DNA of 64,000 bases. Source: Pelagovum sp. HNIBRBA483. Lineage in GTDB: Bacteria > Pseudomonadota > Alphaproteobacteria > Rhodobacterales > Rhodobacteraceae. The DNA lies in contig NZ_CP162413.1 in NCBI RefSeq assembly GCF_040931995.1, forward strand, positions 1 through 64,000, in the 5' to 3' direction. Under the pieces are notes generated by a model. The model was given only the letters and a program-made list of their open reading frames with translations, was not told the DNA's origin and did not search any database. Both the position numbers and the translations under genes were made by a program. Shown here piece after piece: positions 7,839-17,394 of the stretch. Within the stretch, counting starts at the first letter, position 1; each line of letters starts with the position of its first letter.

Positions 7839-9208
7839 GCCACTCGCATTACTTTTGCCCCGGACAGCCAGCCCGGAAGCCAATCGCCGTGGGCAGCAAT
7901 CAGGGCGTCGACCAGAGCCCATATCTGGTCTAGGTCCAGTTCTGCGCCAGTATGCGGGTCCATCATGGCAGCATGGTAAACATGCTCCCTATTCTCCGTT
8001 AGCAACGCCCTAACGGTCAGTTCCTGCACATTGATGTTGCTGCGCATAATCGCGGTCAATTGCGGTGGAAGCTCAGGCACTTGAGTTGGCTGAATACCGT
8101 TGCGATCCACAAGGCAAGGCACCTCGACTACGCATCCCTCGGGCAGGGCCGGAATGTAGCCTCGGTTTTGAACATTTCCGTAAATGACGCTCGGCACACC
8201 AGTCCAGACAGAGTTAATAATCTCAGAGGCGTATTCGATCGAGTTCGGGACCTCGATCTTATCGGCCTTTCGATATTCCTCCAGCTTGTCTTTCCAGTCC
8301 GCGATCTGCTCAACACAGCGCTTTGGGTATTCGTCCAGCGGGATGCCAAACCGTTCGATCAAATCTTCACGACCCGACTTGATAAACCACGGGACGTACT
8401 CGGCAAAATGTTCGGAGCTTTCTGTCGCAAAATAGCCCAGCCGTTTCATCATCTCATACCGGACCTTATTCGGGCATCGCGGATTCGAGGTGCTTTCGGG
8501 CCGCGGAAAGATACCCTGTTCATATCCCTGATGAAGTTGTGGGTAGAGGTCACGGTAGCTTCCATCAGCTTCTACCTGCTCAAATTTCAGGAAGTATGCG
8601 ACATGGTTAATACCTGCCGACAAATAGCGGATATCGTCCACCGGCAATTGAAGGTCACTTGCCAGTTCGGCAGCTGTGTGTTGCACGGAATGGCAGAGCC
8701 CAACTTGCTTGATATTCGGATAACGCTCGGCAATAGCCCACGTATTGATGGCCATCGGATTCACGTATTGCAGCAACAGCGCATCCGGGCAAACGGCAGT
8801 CATGTCTTCGCAGACCGACCAAAGGTGCGGCACGGTCCGCAGACCCCGCATGATCCCGCCGATTCCAAGCGTGTCGGCGATTGTCTGGTCTAGGCCAAAT
8901 GACTTGGGGATCTCAAAATCGGTAACCGTGCAAGGTTCGAACCCGCCAATCTGAAAAGCAACGACGACAAAATCAGCGCCTTCGAGCGCCTCTCGTTGAT
9001 CAAGGTGAATCGAATGTGTTGCCTCAACGCCAAGCGAAGCAACCATTTTGCGGAAGACAACTTCGCTTTCTTCCAGCCGCTGTTGGTTGATATCCATGAG
9101 CGAAACATGCGCACCTTGCAACGCTTCGCGCTGAAGAATGTCACCGACGATATTTGTCATAAATACTGTCGATCCGGCACCGATAAATGTAATTTTTGGG
9201 CTCGTCAT
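7835..9208 (-). CDS. melA: GH4 alpha-galactosidase, MelA type
   Basis: A 457-residue glycoside hydrolase family 4 enzyme that uses NAD and a divalent metal in an oxidation-elimination mechanism. The NAD loop GAGSTVF is at residues 10-16. The metal-binding CHS motif is at 172-174, in the GLCHSVQ context typical of alpha-galactosidases, and an Asn-His pair is at 201-202. It would hydrolyse melibiose and related alpha-galactosides in the cytoplasm after ABC import. It is translationally coupled to the halogenase-like gene downstream. The CHS motif argues against a phospho-glycosidase assignment, but specificity is inferred. Confidence 0.9.
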   Translation of the reverse strand: MTSPKITFIGAGSTVFMTNIVGDILQREALQGAHVSLMDINQQRLEESEVVFRKMVASLGVEATHSIHLDQREALEGADFVVVAFQIGGFEPCTVTDFEIPKSFGLDQTIADTLGIGGIMRGLRTVPHLWSVCEDMTAVCPDALLLQYVNPMAINTWAIAERYPNIKQVGLCHSVQHTAAELASDLQLPVDDIRYLSAGINHVAYFLKFEQVEADGSYRDLYPQLHQGYEQGIFPRPESTSNPRCPNKVRYEMMKRLGYFATESSEHFAEYVPWFIKSGREDLIERFGIPLDEYPKRCVEQIADWKDKLEEYRKADKIEVPNSIEYASEIINSVWTGVPSVIYGNVQNRGYIPALPEGCVVEVPCLVDRNGIQPTQVPELPPQLTAIMRSNINVQELTVRALLTENREHVYHAAMMDPHTGAELDLDQIWALVDALIAAHGDWLPGWLSGAKVMRVA

Positions 9209-9239
9209 AGTCGTCTCACTTTCTTAATCAGTCTTTTGG

Positions 9240-11297
9240 TCACACCCGGTGCCCTTCGATCACATAAATCGTTTCGGGCCATGCCAACGGCAGGTTAATC
9301 CCCGAGGTCATCAGAACCCGGCCTGACAGTCGCAATGCCACCGCCTTTAGCGCGTTGTCGCCACGCGAATGTGGCGCTATTTGCTCGGGGTTTGCGAGCC
9401 GGATTTCATAAAATGCGTCTGCATCCAGGCCGCTCAGGCGTAGGGCGCGCGGCAGGTTTTGCTCCGAAGTTGCACTTTGTCCTGCGAAGACGACGAAGCG
9501 ATCCCTATCTTTTGCGATCTGAATTTCTGCGGTCACCGCAGGGTCGTCGCTATCGAGGGCATGGATGTCCCCAGCCATCATCCAGTCGCGGTTGTCTTTA
9601 AACCACGCAGTGATGCGCGCCAGTTTGGCCTCGTCTTCTTTGCTGAAGCTACGCAAATCGCTCTCGAATCCCATTTGGCGCATTGCAGCGATCCATGCCC
9701 GGAACTCCATCGTCAGGCTGCGACCTGTCGTGTGTGAATGTTCCGCACCGACATGGCTGCCCGTTATGGCCGATGGGATCAACAACGCAGCGGTCTGTTG
9801 CATCCGCAGTCGTTCGTGCGCATCGATGCAATCTGACAGCCAGACTCGGCTTGTGTGCTGTAGGATGCCATAGTCAATCCGACCCCCACCCGAAGCACAA
9901 GTTTCGATCTCTACCCCAGGGTGGGCCTCACGCAACCGCGCGAACAATTCCATGATACCACGTGCCTGGGCTGCATCTGGCATCGGCAACAGACGGTTGT
10001 GATCCCATTTGAAATAGTCGATCTCATTTTCAGAAAGGATCGCATCGAGTGCGGTAAACAGGTAATCGCGAACCTCGGCCTTTCCGAGATCCAGTGCCAA
10101 CTGATAGCGCCCGGTGACTTGATCAGCCGGTCCCAATACCCAGTCAGGATGGGCGCGGTAAAGATCGCTATCGGCGTTGACCATCTCTGGTTCCACCCAA
10201 AGCCCGAACGTCATACCAAGCTCGTGTACCCTGTCGATTAGCGGCGTCAGCCCATCAGGCCATTTGCGCCGGTCGATCTGCCAATCACCGAGGGATGAAG
10301 TATCGTCATTACGCTTACCGAACCAACCGTCGTCCAGCACGAACCGCTCTGCCCCGATACGCGCGGCGCGCTCAGCCATATCGGACAAGGTTGCGAAGTC
10401 GTGGTCAAAATAGACGGCCTCCCAGCAATTGTAATGCACGAGCCGTTTGCGTGAAGGATCTGACCATGTAACAACAGTGTCCCGTACATGAGCCTGCAAC
10501 TGCACTGCACAACCATTGAGGCCTGTGTCAGACCGAACGATCGTTAGTGGTGCGGTCTCGAAGTGCTTGTTGGGCGCACGTTCCGAACCTGCGCTATTAC
10601 CGAACTGGATCATGCGGTGACCATCCGGCAGTTCCTCAGCAATCATCCTGTGCCCACCTGGCCAGCCATAGGCAAAGGCCATCGCTTCACCTCTGGTAAA
10701 GCGTGCGTCGGGCGTTGCAGTATAAACGAAAGGTGGCGTTTCGTGGCCAGAGCGGCCTTGCCGTGCTTCACGCAGTCGGGCGCCAACCGAGAAAGGCTGA
10801 CGCTGCATCCGGAATTCTCCATTCCAACGACCCGAAAACTCGATCAATTCGGTCTGCGCGCCAGGGACCGGCAGGACCGGTGCCGAAAGCCAGCCCAATC
10901 TGACCGGCGTAAGTGAATCGATGCTGGCCCGAAGGGTCAACACGCCATCAAGAGTAATTTCGGCAGTATAAGTCAGGTCACCCGAAACAGCCGAGACAAT
11001 AAGAGTCTGACTTTTAGGTGTGATTGTTGCCGGCTCAAACCGCAGGGAAATCTCTGCGCCGTTGCTGTCAAGAACGCGCAAAGCCGGCTGGCCCAAATGG
11101 ACGCCATCGGAGACCGGGCATATCGTTAACCGCGGCAATGCATCCACCATTCCACCGGTCATGTCCCTGCAGCCTGCGGCGGCCAATTGGGACAAATCTT
11201 CGGCTTCGGATAGACGCGGGCCAAAATAGGCAATGCATGGAAGTCCGTTCGTTGGTTCCAGCACGAGTGTCTGAGTGCGATCGTCAATTCGGTACAT
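9240..11297 (-). CDS. GH36 alpha-galactosidase
   Basis: A 685-residue family 36 alpha-galactosidase. The catalytic nucleophile is Asp432 in YFKWDHNRLL. The substrate-binding motif CASGGGRID is at about 467-475, and the acid/base Asp is in the SDCIDAHE segment near 489. It hydrolyses terminal alpha-1,6-galactose from raffinose-type sugars. No signal peptide is seen, so it is cytoplasmic. Its ATG overlaps the ABC ATPase stop by one base (TAATG). Two alpha-galactosidases of unrelated fold (GH36 and GH4) share one operon, which resembles the rhizobial alpha-galactoside locus. Confidence 0.93.
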   Translation of the reverse strand: MYRIDDRTQTLVLEPTNGLPCIAYFGPRLSEAEDLSQLAAAGCRDMTGGMVDALPRLTICPVSDGVHLGQPALRVLDSNGAEISLRFEPATITPKSQTLIVSAVSGDLTYTAEITLDGVLTLRASIDSLTPVRLGWLSAPVLPVPGAQTELIEFSGRWNGEFRMQRQPFSVGARLREARQGRSGHETPPFVYTATPDARFTRGEAMAFAYGWPGGHRMIAEELPDGHRMIQFGNSAGSERAPNKHFETAPLTIVRSDTGLNGCAVQLQAHVRDTVVTWSDPSRKRLVHYNCWEAVYFDHDFATLSDMAERAARIGAERFVLDDGWFGKRNDDTSSLGDWQIDRRKWPDGLTPLIDRVHELGMTFGLWVEPEMVNADSDLYRAHPDWVLGPADQVTGRYQLALDLGKAEVRDYLFTALDAILSENEIDYFKWDHNRLLPMPDAAQARGIMELFARLREAHPGVEIETCASGGGRIDYGILQHTSRVWLSDCIDAHERLRMQQTAALLIPSAITGSHVGAEHSHTTGRSLTMEFRAWIAAMRQMGFESDLRSFSKEDEAKLARITAWFKDNRDWMMAGDIHALDSDDPAVTAEIQIAKDRDRFVVFAGQSATSEQNLPRALRLSGLDADAFYEIRLANPEQIAPHSRGDNALKAVALRLSGRVLMTSGINLPLAWPETIYVIEGHRV

Positions 11298-12907
11298 TAG
11301 GCCACCACCTTGAAAGCTGCGTCGACCAGACGCTTTGTGTATTCTGTTTTTGGTGCTTCAAGCACTTGCGATGTCGGACCGGTTTCGATGATGTCTCCGT
11401 GCTGCATGACCATCACGTTGTGGCATAGGGCCTTCACCACTTTCAGGTCATGGCTGATGAACATATAGCTTAGGTCGTGCTTTGCCCGCAGGTCTCGCAA
11501 AAGGTCGATGATTTGGGCCTGAATTGACAGGTCAAGCGCCGAAGTTGGTTCGTCGAGTAGGATGAATTCTGGCTGCAAAACAACGGCACGAGCAATGGCC
11601 AGTCGTTGCCGCTGGCCACCGGAAAACTCGTGCGGGAAACGCTGCATCGCATCGCGGGGCATCTGAACATCGTCCAGTGCCTGTCCGATCAGTTCTTCAC
11701 GCTCGGCGGCATTTTTGCCAATGCCGTTTACGATAAGTCCTTCTTCGAGAATCTGTCGAATAATCATGCGAGGATTAAGCGATGAGAACGGGTCCTGGAA
11801 CACCACTTGAACACGGGTGCGGTACGGACGCATCTGTTTGCGCGTAAGGCCATCAATGCGGTCGCCGCCAAATGTAATTTGTCCGCCGTTCGGCTCTAAC
11901 AGCCGGATCATGGCCATTCCCAGCGTGGTCTTGCCTGAGCCACTTTCTCCGACAACGCCCAAGGTTTCGCCTCGACGAATGCTGGCTGAGATATCGTTGA
12001 CCGCAACAAGATCGACATGTTTCCGGCTCATCAAGCCGCCGTGCGCAATCCGAAATGCCACGCGTATATCTTTAGCCACCATCAGCGGTGCCGCGTCGGG
12101 ATCCAGCTCATCTGGGCGACCCTTGGGTTCGCTTTCTAGCAGGTGACGTGTGTAAGGATGCTGGGGGTTGGCAAAAACGTCCTGTGTGTTTCCCCGCTCG
12201 ACGACCTCGCCGTAACGCATCACGACCACCTTGTCAGAGGTCTTTTCGACAACTGTTAGATCGTGAGTGATCAATACGACCGCCATGTTATGGGATTTCT
12301 GCAGGTCTTTGAGCAGCGTGAGGATTTCCGCCTGCACGGTCACGTCGAGCGCTGTTGTTGGCTCGTCCGCGATCAGAAGGTCCGGTTTGTTGGCGAGGGC
12401 CATTGCGATCATGACCCGCTGGCGTTGACCGCCCGACATTTCGTGCGGATATTGGCTTAGCCGTGCCTCGGGATCAGGCAGTTGAACCTCTTGAAAGAGC
12501 TTTAAAACTTCAGCCATCGCCTGCTTCTTTGGCATCGGGCGGTGTATCTGAATAATCTCAGCGACCTGATCTCCGACCCGGTGGATCGGATTGAGCGATG
12601 TCAACGGCTCCTGGAAGATCATTGAAATTCGGTTTCCGCGGATTTCCTGCATTTCGAGCTCGGACAATTCCGACAGGTCGGTTCCATCGAACCAAATCCG
12701 GCTATCGGCCCCGACACGTGCGTTTTCGGCCAGCATCGACATTATGGCCCGGGCAGTTACCGACTTGCCCGACCCGCTTTCACCGACAACGGCAAGTGTT
12801 TCGCCGCGCGCCACTTCGTAGGACAAGCCGCGCACGGCGTTTACGGTGCCGTGAATTGTGCGAAAGTCCACAACGACGTTTTCAATTTTCAATAGGGGAT
12901 CAGTCAT
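11297..12907 (-). CDS. ABC transporter ATP-binding protein, fused double ATPase (oligopeptide type)
   Basis: A 536-residue protein with two complete ABC ATPase domains (DppD-DppF-like). Each has a Walker A GESGSGK motif, an LSGGQ-like signature written SGGQRQR and a Walker B (LLIADEPT in the first, ILLDEPTS in the second). It powers the DppB/C-like permeases encoded just upstream in the operon. The chosen ATG gives [10 protein letters not shown] and overlaps the permease stop by 8 bases; an earlier in-frame start lies deeper inside the permease gene. By context the substrate is alpha-galactosides, not peptides. Confidence 0.9.
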   Translation of the reverse strand: MTDPLLKIENVVVDFRTIHGTVNAVRGLSYEVARGETLAVVGESGSGKSVTARAIMSMLAENARVGADSRIWFDGTDLSELSELEMQEIRGNRISMIFQEPLTSLNPIHRVGDQVAEIIQIHRPMPKKQAMAEVLKLFQEVQLPDPEARLSQYPHEMSGGQRQRVMIAMALANKPDLLIADEPTTALDVTVQAEILTLLKDLQKSHNMAVVLITHDLTVVEKTSDKVVVMRYGEVVERGNTQDVFANPQHPYTRHLLESEPKGRPDELDPDAAPLMVAKDIRVAFRIAHGGLMSRKHVDLVAVNDISASIRRGETLGVVGESGSGKTTLGMAMIRLLEPNGGQITFGGDRIDGLTRKQMRPYRTRVQVVFQDPFSSLNPRMIIRQILEEGLIVNGIGKNAAEREELIGQALDDVQMPRDAMQRFPHEFSGGQRQRLAIARAVVLQPEFILLDEPTSALDLSIQAQIIDLLRDLRAKHDLSYMFISHDLKVVKALCHNVMVMQHGDIIETGPTSQVLEAPKTEYTKRLVDAAFKVVA

Positions 12908-14081
12908 TGGAATACGGGTCCATTGCATCGCGCAGGCCGTCACCAAACGCATTGAAAGCCAAAACAGAGATTACGATCATTCCAACTGGTGCCATCAACC
13001 AGGGGGCGGCCGCAAAGGATTGGAAATCACGCACTTGATTCAGCATCGTCCCCCAACTGACCATAGGAGCCTGCACACCGACGCCAAGAAAGGATAGGAA
13101 GCTTTCCAGCAGGATCACTTCAGGTAATTGATAAGTTGCCCAAACGATGATGTGTGATGAAGTGTTTGGCACGATATGGCGCCCGATGATGCGTTGGTCC
13201 GATGCCCCGACTGCTACAGCCGAACGAACATAGTCCATTGATCGCAAAGAAATAACTTTGCCCCGCAGTTCGCGGCTAAGGTCCGCCCAACGGAGCAAGA
13301 CAAGGATCGACGCGAAAAGGATGAAGACGGTTATGGGATCAGCGCGACGCGGCAGGATCGCCACAAGCGCAAGATAGAGCGGCAAGTCAGGAAACGACCT
13401 CACGAATTCAACTATGCGCTGAACCAGCATGTCGAAAACCCCACCAAAATAGCCTGAAGAAACCCCGACTATTGTTCCAATGAAACAGGAGGCGGCCATT
13501 ACAAGGAAGCCCATGAGAAGGGTCACTCGTGTGCCTTCTACCATCCTTGAAAACACATCCCGGCCAAGGGAATCCGTGCCCAGCAGGTGCACAAACCCTC
13601 CGTCAGTGGTTCCAACTAGGCGAGTCTCGAATTCTAGCCCCAAAAACGTCCAGGGATCACCTTTCACGAATAACGCGAGGTTATGGCGAACCTCCGGGTC
13701 GGGCACGAAAGTGATCTCGAACGTGTTGGGGTCCATCTCTTCGGCATAGCCTAGGATGTAGGGCCGGGTCAGGCCGCCTTCGGGCGCAAAGATCTTTGGC
13801 ATCTGCGGCGGGCTGTAGATGGCAGTTCGATCCTTCGTCTCACCATCATAGGGAGCGATGATCCCTGAAAAAACGGCTGTGATCACGATGAGCAAACATC
13901 CAATCAGCCCGACGACGCCGTACCGGTTGCGCAAAAAACGGCGGCGAACAAGCTGCCAGTAGGAGAGACCCGGGCCCGTCGCGGTTTCGGCATTCATTGT
14001 TTCTGTGGCCGTGGGTACGTCAATCTGAGGTCGGTTATCGACCATCGGTTTGTCGTCGGTGGGGTTGTGTGGCTGTTTCAT
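12900..14081 (-). CDS. ABC transporter permease, DppC/OppC type
   Basis: A 393-residue inner-membrane permease. After a polar N-terminal tail of about 40 residues comes a first membrane segment (VVGLIGCLLIVITAVFSGII). A long periplasmic insertion of about 90 residues follows, then the family motif HLLGTDSLGRDVFSR and five further membrane segments with an EAA-like loop (ASDQRIIGRHIVPN). It pairs with the DppB-like permease 10 bases upstream. Probably part of alpha-galactoside import. The long insertion between TM1 and the GTDxxGRD motif is larger than in typical DppC. Confidence 0.9.
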   Translation of the reverse strand: MKQPHNPTDDKPMVDNRPQIDVPTATETMNAETATGPGLSYWQLVRRRFLRNRYGVVGLIGCLLIVITAVFSGIIAPYDGETKDRTAIYSPPQMPKIFAPEGGLTRPYILGYAEEMDPNTFEITFVPDPEVRHNLALFVKGDPWTFLGLEFETRLVGTTDGGFVHLLGTDSLGRDVFSRMVEGTRVTLLMGFLVMAASCFIGTIVGVSSGYFGGVFDMLVQRIVEFVRSFPDLPLYLALVAILPRRADPITVFILFASILVLLRWADLSRELRGKVISLRSMDYVRSAVAVGASDQRIIGRHIVPNTSSHIIVWATYQLPEVILLESFLSFLGVGVQAPMVSWGTMLNQVRDFQSFAAAPWLMAPVGMIVISVLAFNAFGDGLRDAMDPYSND

Positions 14082-14091
14082 TGGTACCCCC

Positions 14092-15114
14092 TTAATTCCG
14101 GCTCATCGTGGCGCGGCGAACCCGAGGGTCCAGCAATGCCAGCATCAGGTCAGCGAACAAGTTGCCCAGCACCAGCAAAACGGCCACCATCATGAAGATC
14201 GCGGCGACGACATACATGTCGCGATCGCCGACGGCGCTCAGAATCAATGGGCCAACCGTAGGAATGCCCAGAACGATTGCGATTTCGATTTCGCCCTTGA
14301 TCATGTAATCGAACCGCGTCCCGATGTTCATGATGACTGGGTGCAGAGCATTTGGTACTGCATGCTTGAAAAGGACCTTGCGACGGGACAATCCTTTGGC
14401 GCGGGCCGTTTCAATGTATTGCATGTTCATTACGTCGAGCAGGTTTCCCCGCATCATCCGCGTGGTGTACGCCTGTCCGGCCCAAATAGACACTACCAGG
14501 ATCGGCCAAACATGCTTGAGAAAGTCCCAGAACTTCGCCCAATTCCACCCATCTTGTAAGATGTACTGAGGCGAATTGACCGCTCCAATATAGGGCGAGT
14601 GCCAGACGATAGCGAGGAAGTAGAGGATCACGAGCGAGATCACGAACTTCGGAATCACAATGCCCATGAAGGCAATCAGCGTGGCGATATTGTCGCCCAG
14701 TTTGTATTGGTTGGTCGCCGCATAGATGCCCAGAAGCACTCCGAACACCTGACCAATGACGAGCGTCAGAACCGCCAGCAGCAGCGTACGAGGAAGGCGG
14801 GTTCCTATGACATCAGTTACAGGACGATTTTGCTCAAAGGACATACCGAAGTCGAAGTGGAACACGATGTTCTTGAGCCAGGTCACGTACTGAATCGCAA
14901 TTGGCTGATCGAGGCCGAGCCGCTCTCGCATCGCTTCGGCTTGGGGCAGAAGCTCGTCGTAGGACTTGCCGGTCTGGGCTGCAGTGTTTGCAATCCAACC
15001 GTCAACGAAATCGCCGGGCACAGCTTGGATGATTGCGAAGGATACGATGGAGATTCCCAAAAGCAGTGGGATCGACATCGCAACGCGTTTCGCAAGAAAA
15101 ACTAGAAAGTCCAT
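14092..15114 (-). CDS. ABC transporter permease, DppB/OppB type
   Basis: A 340-residue inner-membrane permease with the conserved N-terminus (FLAKRVAMSIPLLLGISIVSF) and six predicted membrane segments. The cytoplasmic ATPase-contact loop is TARAKGLSRRKVLFKHAVPN. It partners with the DppC-like protein and the fused ATPase encoded next in the operon. It is preceded by a hairpin that separates it from the binding-protein gene. The substrate, inferred from the surrounding alpha-galactosidases and the known rhizobial Agp system, is melibiose/raffinose-type sugars. Confidence 0.9.
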   Translation of the reverse strand: MDFLVFLAKRVAMSIPLLLGISIVSFAIIQAVPGDFVDGWIANTAAQTGKSYDELLPQAEAMRERLGLDQPIAIQYVTWLKNIVFHFDFGMSFEQNRPVTDVIGTRLPRTLLLAVLTLVIGQVFGVLLGIYAATNQYKLGDNIATLIAFMGIVIPKFVISLVILYFLAIVWHSPYIGAVNSPQYILQDGWNWAKFWDFLKHVWPILVVSIWAGQAYTTRMMRGNLLDVMNMQYIETARAKGLSRRKVLFKHAVPNALHPVIMNIGTRFDYMIKGEIEIAIVLGIPTVGPLILSAVGDRDMYVVAAIFMMVAVLLVLGNLFADLMLALLDPRVRRATMSRN

Positions 15115-15171
15115 GAGACAAGTGCTCCCGACTTATGGCGTCATGAGGAAAGTGCGAAAGTAAGATGTCCC

Positions 15172-15192
15172 ACCCCCGCGCTTTGCGGGAGT
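15172..15192 (-). promoter_or_regulatory. Intercistronic hairpin downstream of binding-protein gene
   Basis: On the minus-strand transcript ACUCCCGC pairs with GCGGGGGU (one U-G) around a 5-base loop. There is no U-run, so it is not a clear terminator. Its position just after the periplasmic-binding-protein gene and before the permease fits a 3'-stabilising or partial-termination element that gives the binding protein higher abundance. Confidence 0.5.
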
Positions 15193-15215
15193 AGGACGAG
15201 TTGCGGTCACGTAGC

Positions 15216-17237
15216 TTAGTATTGGGCTACGGTACCAGGGAGGAGCTCTTCTGTTTGCAATTCAGCAGGCACCCACAGGCGTTCACGGATTACCGCGTCT
15301 TCAGCCCACTCGTACATAAAGACTGGTGTACCAGGATGCGCATTGCGGACCCGCTTGTTCACCAACAGAGCCGCAGGAACCTGAACCAAACCAATATTGT
15401 AGTGGTTCTCTGTAAGTAGTGCCTGCATCCGCTTGGCAATGTCCGCCTGTTCAGCCGCATCACTAGATGCGTTAAATTTCAGAACAGAGTCCGCAAGTTC
15501 AGCTTCGAACGGAAGGAAATCTCGACCTTCCGATCCAGCTAGGTGGAACGCTGGACAGATTTCGGACGTCGGCAAGTTTCCGCAAGTTTCCCGTGTAGGC
15601 AAAACAAAGCTTACACGCTGAAGAATTGCTGAGAAGCTGCCAGAATTGCGGATCGGATCAAAGCTGGTTTCATCAACCGGCGTTGGCAATACGCGAATTC
15701 CGATTTCAGCCAACTGCGATGTCACTGCTTCAACCTGCTTACGGTCGTCATTACGCTGAGACTTGAAGGTCATGTCGATGACAAGGTCTTCACCCGTGCC
15801 AGGCACGTTCAAGATCCCGTTGCCGTCCGTGTCTTCCAGACCGAGACCGGCCAGAAGCTCGTTCGCGTATCCCTGATTGAACGGCGTGTAGTCAGTCGAA
15901 GCCGCATCATAGTAAGGTGAACCGCTCGCGAAACCACCCATGTATGGATAAGCGAATGGACCACGTGCCAAAGCTTGTCCTAGAGCGTCTCGATCAATTG
16001 CCGAGCTAAGCGCTTCGCGGAAATCTTGCTCACGGAACAACCCACGCAGTTCAGCGTCGTAGTCGCTGTCAGCCATGTTCTGAGCAAAGTTCAACTCGAT
16101 CCGGAACGCCAATGTCCGCGGTCCGAACTTAGCAGTAACCGGGGCGTTTTCATCCTGGCTTTGCTTAAGCGCTTCAACGTAGTTGCCTGGGTTTTCCATG
16201 TTCGACCAGTCACCGGTACCGGCGACAGCTTGTGTCGTACGGTCGTCCCAAGTCGTCAACTTGAAGTGCATCTCGTTGAGATAGGGCAGCTGATTTCCGG
16301 CATCGTCCACTTTCCAGTAGTATGGATTGCGGCGAAGGATCACCAGTTCATCTGGACGGTGCTCGACTGGAACCCACGCACCCAAAACTGGAACCGGTAC
16401 ATCGCTTGACGGCATTGCGTTCAGGTAATCGTCGTAAGAAGCGTCGGAATTATAGGTCGGATGAGAATCGCGAAGCACATGGCTCGGCCCCGGGCAACCT
16501 TGAATATAGGCGAGACCCTCGACAACAGTTTCCGATTGTGCGCTTGGGAATACGAACTTGAATGAGTAATCGTCGATTACCTCAAGGCTCGCTCCACCAC
16601 CGAAAGATCCAGCCTGAATGCGGCTCGTCACGTTTTCATCTTCGACGTTGTCGTTCCACCAGAAGGCGATGTCATCGGTATCAAACGGATCGCCGTCAGA
16701 CCACTTGACACCTTCGACAAGATGCATGGTCAGCTCGGTCATATCTTCGCTCCACTCCCATGAGTGGGCCAAGTTAGGCAAAGGACCAGTCTGGTCTTCG
16801 GCGCGAACTTGCCAACGCGGACCTTGGCGTACAAGGCATTCCTGAACGGCCATGTTGATGCCGCCCCAACCTTGGTGCTGACCGGCAATCCAATGGAAGC
16901 CTTCAGGACGTCCACCGATTACGTGACGGAAAACGCCGCCATATTCGCCGATCCCGTCAGACATTGCTGAGGCATTAAAGACCAATGGATTGGCTGGCAG
17001 TCGCTCAGAAACAGGCGGAAGTGCGCCACTTGCGACCAGTGCGTCAAGGAACGGCGCTTGGCTGTAGTTATCGAGCGAACGGTACGAATACAAATCGTCA
17101 CGACCAATCAGGTCGTATTCAAGGCCGGCTAGGCTCCGCTCTGGGGGCATCTCATCGGCATTTGCTGTGGTGATTCCCAGCGTAGCGGCGCAGACGCCGC
17201 CCAGCAAGAATCCAGTACAAGTGAGTTTGTGAATCAT
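15216..17237 (-). CDS. Periplasmic substrate-binding protein of oligopeptide family (AgpA-like alpha-galactoside binder)
   Basis: A 673-residue SBP_bac_5-family protein. It has an N-terminal signal peptide (about residues 1-27, ending TTANA) and the large two-lobe fold of oligopeptide-binding proteins, longer than typical DppA. Typical segments include EWSEDMTELTMHLVEGVKWSDGDPF. In Sinorhizobium meliloti, AgpA of this family binds melibiose and raffinose, and the gene set here is the same type (AraC regulator, dual ATPase, two permeases, alpha-galactosidases). It is the first gene of a long minus-strand operon, transcribed divergently from the AraC gene. Peptide binding is the alternative if context is ignored. 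Confidence 0.87.
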   Translation of the reverse strand: MIHKLTCTGFLLGGVCAATLGITTANADEMPPERSLAGLEYDLIGRDDLYSYRSLDNYSQAPFLDALVASGALPPVSERLPANPLVFNASAMSDGIGEYGGVFRHVIGGRPEGFHWIAGQHQGWGGINMAVQECLVRQGPRWQVRAEDQTGPLPNLAHSWEWSEDMTELTMHLVEGVKWSDGDPFDTDDIAFWWNDNVEDENVTSRIQAGSFGGGASLEVIDDYSFKFVFPSAQSETVVEGLAYIQGCPGPSHVLRDSHPTYNSDASYDDYLNAMPSSDVPVPVLGAWVPVEHRPDELVILRRNPYYWKVDDAGNQLPYLNEMHFKLTTWDDRTTQAVAGTGDWSNMENPGNYVEALKQSQDENAPVTAKFGPRTLAFRIELNFAQNMADSDYDAELRGLFREQDFREALSSAIDRDALGQALARGPFAYPYMGGFASGSPYYDAASTDYTPFNQGYANELLAGLGLEDTDGNGILNVPGTGEDLVIDMTFKSQRNDDRKQVEAVTSQLAEIGIRVLPTPVDETSFDPIRNSGSFSAILQRVSFVLPTRETCGNLPTSEICPAFHLAGSEGRDFLPFEAELADSVLKFNASSDAAEQADIAKRMQALLTENHYNIGLVQVPAALLVNKRVRNAHPGTPVFMYEWAEDAVIRERLWVPAELQTEELLPGTVAQY

Positions 17238-17394
17238 TTGGTTTCCTCCATTAGAATTTTAGCATTCTCCTTGAAGGTATTTGTCTCGGCCTCCGGTTTT
17301 ATAACAACTTCTTCCTGTTTTTGCATATTGATGCTAAAGTCTCATCTCAGGTGTCGAGTCCCCGGTACTCGGGCCGAGGCATGAAAGGCATAGC
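17238..17394. promoter_or_regulatory. Divergent promoter region between binding-protein gene and araC-type regulator
   Basis: A 157-bp intergenic region carrying promoters for both directions. An 8-bp inverted pair TTTAGCAT (17258-17265) and ATGCTAAA (17331-17338) flanks an AT-rich core that includes TTATAAC. These arms are candidate regulator half-sites. No experimentally known operator can be matched by eye. Confidence 0.45.

Noticed and set aside
11297-17237. Dipeptide/oligopeptide transporter
   Set aside because: The protein family is peptide-type, but the operon holds two alpha-galactosidases and an AraC regulator as in the rhizobial Agp system, so sugar transport is the better reading.
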